From: Musa acuminata AAA Group
Taxonomy: Eukaryota > Streptophyta > Magnoliopsida > Zingiberales > Musaceae
DNA length: 64,000 nucleotides
NCBI RefSeq assembly: GCF_036884655.1
Contig: NC_088355.1
Location: 18,418,501 to 18,482,500 of the forward strand
Direction of reading: 5' to 3'
The notes below the pieces were generated by a model. The model worked only from the letters and a program-made list of their open reading frames with translations, was not told the origin of the DNA and searched no databases. This document shows, piece after piece, positions 56,128 through 64,000 of the stretch (the stretch's first letter is position 1; each line of letters opens with the position of its first letter). The translations under genes and the position numbers were made by a program.

Positions 56128-58759
56128 TACATTTTCCTTTTTATTATAGAATTAATTTTCTTGAAGATTGCATGTTTAAATAATATAATGAAAATGCTAA
56201 TGAATTAGGATTATGCTTATCATGCTTACCTTTCCAATGATTTTAAAAATAATCATGAAAAATGCATATCTTATGAGAAACAAACAAAATGATTTTTGAT
56301 TGAAAATATGAAATCATGCTTGATGATTTAATAATGCATAATGATGTTTTAATACCATGATTGATGATTTTATTTTATGCATGATATTTTAAAGTTATAC
56401 ATGATGATTTTTATGGTTTATTGATCTTGATGGTTTTTATGATGAAATTTATTTTTCGATCCTAAACGATTGATGATATATATATTCTTTTTGGCACAAA
56501 AAGGGCAAAGACATGCTTGTATGAAACAACTAAATAGAGAAAAGCATTTTTCTTGAAATTTTTTTTCTTTATCTTATTGACTTTGATGAATCTATTTTAT
56601 CATCTTTTTATGAATCTCTTGAAAATGATTTTGATTTGATGATTTGAATTTGAATGGGTTTTATCTTGATTTTTTGAGATTTAAAACTTGAGATTTACTC
56701 TATAAAAATCGAGATCTTTTATCCTCAATGTTTCTTTTTGCCATCTACCATCCAAATGAATCATGATTGGTATCATTGCTATATTTCTTCTTGTCATGTA
56801 CTAAAGAGAAAATTTTCCTAAATGAATCATGATTTTTTGGAACCATATTTTTTTTATGATTCATAATAAATTGAGAAATTTTATATGCTTAAATTAATAT
56901 CTTGTTCTCACACAAGATTGATTGAATTTTATCTATATTATGATCTCCTAAGAATTCCTTTAATTTTTTATTTAAAGAGGAGATGTGTCAAAATGAAACA
57001 TGTCTTTTGGTATTCAAGTGATTTTATCTTTCATGACATGATGTGATTGTATTTATGGCTTGTATGCCTTGAAATGATTAAAATATTTTACACTATTTTG
57101 TTCTTCCCTTCTTCTTTCTTGTTTACAATGATAAAATGGGGAGAAATTTTGATCATGCATGGTAGGATATAATTGCTATAATGAGAATTTTACACTATTA
57201 CATGCCTTAATAACATGTTGTAAATTATGTGTTTTGGATACAAAAATTTCCATGATGATGAGCATGTTTTATCTTCATGATTGTGTTTGAAAATCTATAG
57301 CAAAACCATGTCCGAATGCATGAAAGTGTTAAATTTCATTTTCGGATTTTCTTGATCCTAACATGATTTAGTATTTCTCTTCCGGACTTAATGTAGCTTT
57401 CGTAAGCATATATCATATTGAGTTTGTTTCATATCATTGATTTTTGACATATGGAATCAATTAACAAATGCATCTCTCATAAACTTATCGTGTGAAAAAT
57501 ATTTTTTTTTTGAGAAATGGATTTGATGAAATGATTCCTTCTTATGAATTTCTTCTTAAAAAAGGAAGATCTTTTTTCACATTTGCAAGGATTTGATTCA
57601 CATACATATCTTGATCCTTGCAAAAATGGATTTGATCCTTGCAAAAATGAAAATAAATATTTGTATCATGTTTGATGATTTTACATTTTAATAATATGCA
57701 TGATGAGTTACAGTGATGATTGATTTATTTTTAATATCATGCATATATATAAAAAAAATGAAATGCAAGGTTTTGAAAATATGCATGTTTTAATTTGAAA
57801 ATATAAGGATGCACAAATAAGATTTGAAGATTATAGTAAAGGGAAATGAATTATACTATTGTATTGTTATTCCCTTCTATTTGACAATGACATAGGGGGA
57901 GCAAATTTTCCTAGCTTGCTAGCTAGCTTGCAAATCTCAAGAGAAGCAATGTGTGCTAAATTATACATTTTGAGAAGAAATTGCTATCTTAAAACATCAC
58001 CAAGAGTTGCTAGCTTGAAATCTCAAGAAGAAGCAAAACATGCTAACGTGCACATCTAGCAAACTTGCATATTTCAAGAAGCAAGAGTTGCTTTCTTGAA
58101 CATCTCTAAATTGCTAGTTTGAATGTTCTAAAATGTTGTAACATTGCTAGCTTGTAAGATGTAGAGCTTGCTATCTTGAATATCTTAAGAAACAAAAATT
58201 ACAAAAGTGCTATCTTGCCTATCTCAAGAAGCAAAACATGCTAACTTGTGCATCTAGCAAAGTTGACAAAATTTACATATTTCAAGAAGCAAGAGTTGCC
58301 TTCTTAAATAGCTCTAATTTGCCAGCTTGCATGATGTAGAAGTTGCTATCTCAAAAAAAGCAAAAGTGCTATCTTATATGTTGTAAAACTTGCATATCTA
58401 AAACTTGATAGCTTGAATGTTCTAAGCATGATGTAACACTTACTAAATTTTCTAGCTTCAAAACTGCATGAAGATAAAACTTGATATTATGTTTTTCATG
58501 CAATAAGTTAAACTTATATTCCAAACACAAGAATAGTTGGATTTCTCCTTTTTGTTGATGACAAAGGGGGAGAAGTATGATGTTATGCATAAGTTTATGC
58601 ATAAGTTCATGATGACGTGTTGCAAGTATTCATGATGAATATTGCAATGACTTGAATTCAGTTTGAATTCAAGGTTCTATCAATATGGTATATTGATAGG
58701 GGAGTTTTTTAAACTCCAGGAGTTAAGTTTAACTTCGTCATCAATTGGTTGCCATCATC
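56128..58759 (+). other. AT-rich internal region of element K without pol
   Basis: Same organisation as in A and B: AT-rich, then GCTAGCTTG / AAGAAGCAAAA reiterations at about 57895-58460. A PPT-like tract, ACAAAGGGGGAGAAGTATGA, is at 58561-58580. Confidence 0.7.
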
Positions 58760-58773
58760 AAAAAGGGGAAGAT

Positions 58774-59531
58774 TGTTGAATCTCGTATTTTGATGATGAA
58801 ACCAATTGATAATTATGTTTATGTTTTAATCTATGTTTTGAGTGATGCAGGATGCTTCAATCAGGATGAGACAATTAAAGTAGGAAAAATCATGTTGGGC
58901 TGGAGGAACATGTTAGAAAATTAGATGTCCGGCTAGTGGATCGGTAGATGTATCGACAGAAGGCTTCGGGTCATGGATTCAGGCATTGGGCCAAAAGAGT
59001 GGGTATTGCACCAAGGATATCGGAGTTGCGGAGTCAACTGACCGATTGGGCAATAGGTCGCAGGAGAGGACGATGCACCGAAGAATCAGACGAAGCGTCG
59101 AGGGACCAATGACATGCCGGACAACTTGATTAATGCTTAGTATTAATTGTCTAGATTGAAGTATGTTTTACATATGCAGGATTAACTACGTTGGCAGTAA
59201 GACATGCAGCAGGAGTTGCACCGGAGTCAAGACCATGATCACGTTGGGGGTTCGAGAGTTCGACGGAAGTCCGGATAGTCGTCAGAGGTTCTACGGGAAC
59301 AAATCCGAGAAGTCTAGGAGTTTGCCAAAGAAGCTCGTTGGAACTCGCCAAGTGGATCGTCGCAAGTACAGGAGTTTGCCGGAAGTCCGCCAGAGCATCG
59401 CCGAGGGTTTGTTGGATGTTCGCCGGAAGTTCACCGGAAGAAGCGATTGACACACCGGAGCAAGTTACAGTAAATGTCTTAAGAAATATCATAGTTAGCA
59501 TGTAGATTAAGCTAGGAATGGGAGGTAATCT
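58774..59531 (+). repeat. 3' LTR of element K, truncated
   Basis: TGTTGAATCTCGTATTTTG after polypurine tract AAAAAGGGGAAGAT. It contains the non-autonomous 5' block and the CGCCGGAAG-rich stretch, and ends at GGAGGTAATCT where element L starts. Confidence 0.85.
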
Positions 59532-61550
59532 TGTTAGGATCAAGAGCACTAAGAGGGGGGGGGGTGAATTAGTGCAGCGGAAAACTTTCGACGATTAAAA
59601 AAGTGTTCGTACGATAAAAGTGATTTCAGTAAGAAAGTCGATTCGTAAATCACTTTAACTTTTGATTAAGCGAGATCCAGCAAAGATATAAATGCAGTTT
59701 GCAGTTATGGTTCAAATCAGAGAGTAGGCGCAAACTGAAATATGATATTCGTACGAAAAAACTGATTTACGTCTAAATGCTGATTCATAAATCACTTGAT
59801 TAAGCGAGATGCAGTTAAAGCAAGGATATAAAGGCAGTTTATAGTTATGATAGAAATCAAAACATAAGCGCAAACTAAAATATGATGATCATACGATAAA
59901 ACTAATTTACGTCTAAACGTCGATTCGGAAAGTGCAAAGCTTGAAACCCAATCGTATATGCCCAGAAAGCAGTAAGCTTTTGAGGAGGTTTACAGTAAAG
60001 ATAATATGCTCAAAATAAATGCAAACCGAGATTTAGAGTGGTTCAGTCAATCTTGACCTACTCCACTTTTGGCTTCCTCCACCGACGAGGTCACCGACGT
60101 CAACCAGAGGCCTTCCTTCAATAGGCGAAGGCCAACCACCCTTTTACAGTTTCACTCCTTTTGACGGGCTTAGGAGACAACCCTTACAGAATTTCCTTTC
60201 CTCTCTTAATAGATTAGAACTTGGAAGAAAAGAGGAAGAACTTTCAACTCATACAACACTTTTGAGCTCTAAAAATCACAAAGTAAAATCAGAATTTCGG
60301 TGGTTTCTCGGTGCCCTTTCAGTGCTGAAAGGGTGGGGTATTTATAGGCCCCAACCTAGTTTAAATTTGGAGCTCAAAACTGTCAATTCTCGAAATTCCG
60401 GGATCTAGCAGTTGCACCGCCTAACTGAGGCAGTTGCACCGCCTAGCAAAGCTCGAAGACTGAGCCTCTGGGCGGTGCCACCTCCTGTCACGGGTGGTTG
60501 CACCTCCTGTCAGAGCTCGAAGACCGAGCTCAGGCGGTGCCACCGCCTGACTAAGGCGGTTGCACTGCTCAGCTAGAGCTCGGAGACCGAGCCCAGGCGG
60601 TGCCACCTCCTGTCAGGGGCGGTTGCACCACCCAGTCTCGCTCAGAGACTGAGCCCAGGCGGTACCACCACCTGGCTGGGGCAGTCCAACCGCTTGGCAG
60701 AAATCAGGGTTCGAATGGGTTGATCCATTCGTCCCAATTTGGGTTTTTCAGCGTCCCAATTGCCCCAAGATTAAGTTAATGGGATCACCTCCCATTTCCA
60801 ACTTAATCATTATGTTAACTATGATATTTCCTAAGACATTTACTGTAACTTGCTCCGGTGCGTCAATCACTTCTTCCGGCGAGCTTCCGGCGAACTTCTG
60901 TCGATCATCCGATGAACCCTCGGTGATGCTCCTGCGGACTTCCGGCAAACTCCTGGACTTGCGACGATCCACTTGGTGAGTTCCGACGAGCTTCTTTGGC
61001 AACCTCATGGACTTCTCGGATTTGTTCCCGCAAAACCTCCGACGACTGTCCTAACTTTCGTCGAACTCTCGAACTCCCAACGTGATCATTGTCTTGATTC
61101 CGGCGCAACTCCTGCTGCATGTCTTTCTTCCATCGTAGTTAATCCTACACACTTAAAATAAAACTTTGATTGAGATAATTAATCCTAAGCAATTAACCAA
61201 GTTGTCCGGCATGTCATTGGTCCCTCGACGCTTCGTCCGATTCTTCGGCTCATCGTCCTCTCCTGCAGCCTATTGCCCAATCGGCCAGTTGACTCTGCAA
61301 CTCTGATATCTTTAGCACAATACCCGCTCTTCTTGGCCCGATGCTCGAGTCCACGGCCCGAAGCCTTCTGTCGATACGTCGACCGATCCATCGGCTCGAT
61401 GTCCAATCTTCTGACATGTTCCTCTAGCACAACATGATTTTCCTACTTTAATTGTCTCATCCTGATCGAAGCATCCTGCGTCACTCAAAATGCATATTAA
61501 ATCATAAACATATATCAAGTAGTTTCATCATCAAAATACGAGATTCAACA
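59532..61550 (-). repeat. 3' LTR of element L
   Basis: TGTTAGGATCAAGAGC to GAGATTCAACA on the plus strand, 2019 bp. Poly-G near 59556, TATA box TATTTATA at 60339-60346 (minus), U3 array of GGTTGCACCGCC type at 60409-60700, and the non-autonomous 5' block at about 61145-61510. Confidence 0.86.
60339..60346 (-). promoter_or_regulatory. TATA box in the LTR of L
   Basis: GGGGCCTATAAATACCCC on the minus strand, same context as in A, G and H. Confidence 0.72.
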
Positions 61551-61566
61551 ATCTTCCCCTTTTTTA
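61551..61566 (-). other. Polypurine tract of element L
   Basis: TAAAAAAGGGGAAGAT on the minus strand directly before the 3' LTR. Confidence 0.85.
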
Positions 61567-64000
61567 TGATGACAACCACTTGATGACGGAGTTAAACTTT
61601 ACTCCCGGAGTTTAAACAAACTCCCCCTATCAATATGCCATATTGATAAAATCTTGAATTCAAACTGAATTCAAGTCATTGCAATATTCATCATGAATAC
61701 TTGCAACATGTCAGCATGAACTTATGCATAAACTTATGCATAACATCATACTTCTCCCCCTTTGTCATCAACAAAAAGGAGAAGTCCAACTATTCTTGTG
61801 TTTGGAATATTAGTTTGACTTATTGCATGAAAAACATAATATCAAGTTTTATCATCATGCAGTTTTGAAGCCAGAAAATTTAGCAAATGTTACATCATGC
61901 TTAGAACATTCAAGCTATCAAGTTTTAGATATGCAAGTTTTACAACATACAAGATAGCACTTTTAGGGCATACAAGCTAGCAATGTTACAACATTTTAGA
62001 ACTTGCAAGCTAGCAATTTAGAGATGTTCAAGAAGGCAACTCTTGCTTCTTGAAATATGCAAGTTGCAAGCTAGCAAATTTTTGCTTCCTTTGCAATGTT
62101 TGAGCTCGCAATTTTGCTTCCATTGCAAGATGTAAGTTTAGCATGTTTAATTTTCTTGAGATAGCAACTATTTGCTTCTCTTTATACTACAAGCCAGCAA
62201 TTTTTACGATATGCAAGTTTTACTACATACAAGCTAGCGAAAATTTCGAAAGCAAATACAAGATAGCTTTCTTGTGTAAGCTTATGATTCTTGCTTCCTA
62301 TTGCAATGTGCAAGTTGCAAGTTTTGCTTCTTGAGATAGGCAAGATAGCACTTTTGCAATTTTTGTTTGGCAAGCTTGTGATGTTCAAGATAACAAGCTC
62401 TTTCTTCTCTTTTGAGAAGTGTCATTTTTGCTTTCTTTGCAAAGTGCAAGCTAGCAAAATGCCAAACTAGCAAGAGATAATGTTTTACATGAGGCAAGCA
62501 AACAATTTGGCAAGTGTTACATTTTCATCTTCTCTTTAGAGGAGTGTAATTTTTGCTTTCATTTTGAATTGTGTAAGCTAGCTAGTTTGCCTCTTTTCAT
62601 GATGTCCACGCTAGAAATTCTTGCTCCCCCTTTGTCATTGTCAAAAAGAAGGGAAGACCCTTTTTTTTCAATTTTCAGATTATGACAAAGGTAAGTATCA
62701 ATTTTATTTGTGCATCATTATATATTCAAATTAAAACATACACAATTTCAAAAACCTTATTTTTCATGTATGATACCGAAAAATAAATCAATCATCATTA
62801 ATGGGTATATCATACATGATACTCAAACATTAAAATTTTTAAGCATTTATCAACATGTTGATCATGATACCAAACATTCATCATTTAAAGCATTCATGAT
62901 ACATATCATATGCAATACATTATGTATATCATTGTCATAAGTATTGTATGCATCATTTCAAATTCATGCATCATGCCAAATCATAAAATATACAATCATC
63001 ATTAATGCATGATTCCCAATCATCATTTATTTTGCAACATGATGGTACCAAATTTGTCAAATTACATTCTACCATACATGATCGAAACTTCTTATTTGTA
63101 TACATCAAAACAAATTAATGAATATTTCATGTATTCTTATCATCACATAAGGAATATCAAGAAGAATTATTAGGTGATGAGATAAACATTTCATGAATAC
63201 AAGGAATTGCATAAAAATCTTATCATGAAAGATTAGAACATGTGAATACCAAAAGACATGATTTCTTTTTGAAAAACCTACTCCATAATTAATCAAAAGA
63301 AAATCTTAGGAGAACGATTAATGAAAAAATCTTGATTCATAATAAATCTTAATTTGTAAATATCATGGAACCAAGATCATGATTTTGGATAAAACTCATT
63401 CAAATTCAAATCACCAAAAATCATTTTTATGGTTCACAAAATTCATAACATAAGTAGATTCATGATTTCATTGATAATATATTTTCCCCCTTTTTAAGTA
63501 TTTCATTTTAAGTGATTGATTTCATGTTAGCATGCTTTTTCATTTATGTTAAACATGCATTAACGTTTAGGATTGAAAAATGAATTTCATCATAAAACCA
63601 TCAAGATCAATAGATTCTCAAAAATGAATTATTATGATCAAGAAAATCCGAAAATAAAATTTAACACTTTCAAGCATTCGGACAACGTTTTGCTATAGAT
63701 TTTCAAGTTCAATCATGAAGATAAAACATGCTCATGATCATAAAAATTTTGTATCCAAAACACATAATTTCCAACATGTTATTAAGGCATGTAATAGTGT
63801 AAAATCATCATGGCAATTAAGTGATTTGAACATTGAATCAAGAAAGTCCGAAAAATAATCTTAACAAGTTCATGCATTCGAGCACACTTTTGCCATAGTT
63901 TTTCAAATACACTCATGAAAATAACACATGCTTATCATCATGTATAGCTTAAAATCTCATGCATAAAATTGTTAATCAAAATATTTAATTTCATCATTAT
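61567..64000 (-). other. Internal region of element L without pol
   Basis: AT-rich, no coding motif. Reiterated CAAGCTAGCAA / GATAGCAAC words at about 61850-62640, and PPT-like tracts CTTCTCCCCCTTTGTCATCA at 61751-61770 and CTCCCCCTTTGTCATTGTC at about 62624-62642 (both minus sense). The rest resembles the AT-rich part of A and K in reverse. Confidence 0.68.

Larger units (their letters stand above)
53483..59531 (+). mobile_element. Element K: gag-only copia-type element, 3' LTR cut by element L
   Basis: LTR 53483-55105, primer site, broken gag, AT-rich body without pol, polypurine tract (58760-58773), then a 3' LTR from 58774 that stops at 59531 where the inverted LTR of L begins. The remainder of the 3' LTR would lie beyond the window if L is an insertion. 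Confidence 0.87.
59532..64000 (-). mobile_element. Element L: 3' end of another family member, running off the window
   Basis: Minus orientation: 3' LTR at 59532-61550, polypurine tract at 61551-61566, then 2.4 kb of internal sequence to the window edge. The internal part matches the AT-rich, GCTAGC-reiterated body of A and K, so L is probably also gag-only; its gag and 5' LTR are outside the window. Confidence 0.83.

Overview
The window is plant nuclear DNA. It has one spliced gene and one small peptide gene of plant-only families, surrounded by dense nested LTR retrotransposons with tRNA-iMet-type primer sites. The GC-rich proline-rich first exon and the protein sequence look monocot, and my best guess is Zingiberales/Musaceae (banana or ensete). 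That is an inference from memory, not something the sequence proves.

Layout. (1) 1-6756: element A, a copia-type LTR retrotransposon that keeps only a broken gag and no pol; its 5' LTR is cut by the window edge. (2) 6757-13813 and 20092-22151: low-copy DNA with two host genes, both on the minus strand. One is a CLE signalling-peptide gene (9027-9281) whose dodecapeptide resembles CLE25. The other is a four-exon GT14 beta-glucuronosyltransferase gene (GlcAT14 type, 10937-21418). Its third intron is about 9 kb because gag-only element B (13814-20091) sits in it in antisense. (3) 22152-52765: a nest of retroelements at least four levels deep. Relic C is split by gypsy-type element D, D's 5' LTR is split by copia element E, and E's body is replaced by copia element F, relic G and LTR fragment I. 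The youngest element, H, is inserted in G. H is a near-complete autonomous copia with long gag and pol frames, two similar LTRs and a perfect 5-bp target duplication. (4) 52757-64000: LTR fragment J, gag-only element K, and gag-only element L in the opposite orientation, running out of the window.

How the parts relate. Elements A, B, C, G, H, K and L share LTR ends (TGTTGAATCTCG...CCTAACA), primer site, TATA box and U3 repeat arrays, so they form one family. H is the only member here with enzymes. A, B and K keep gag but lack protease, integrase and reverse transcriptase, which matches the TR-GAG type of non-autonomous element and suggests mobilisation in trans by an H-like partner. All non-autonomous copies also carry an LTR block of about 330-370 bp that H and G lack. 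That difference, the reiterated polypurine-like tracts and the changing U3 motif are the most interesting features of the window.

Coordinates of LTR ends, splice sites and target duplications were read by eye. No alignment or database search was run, so lineage names and relative ages are provisional.
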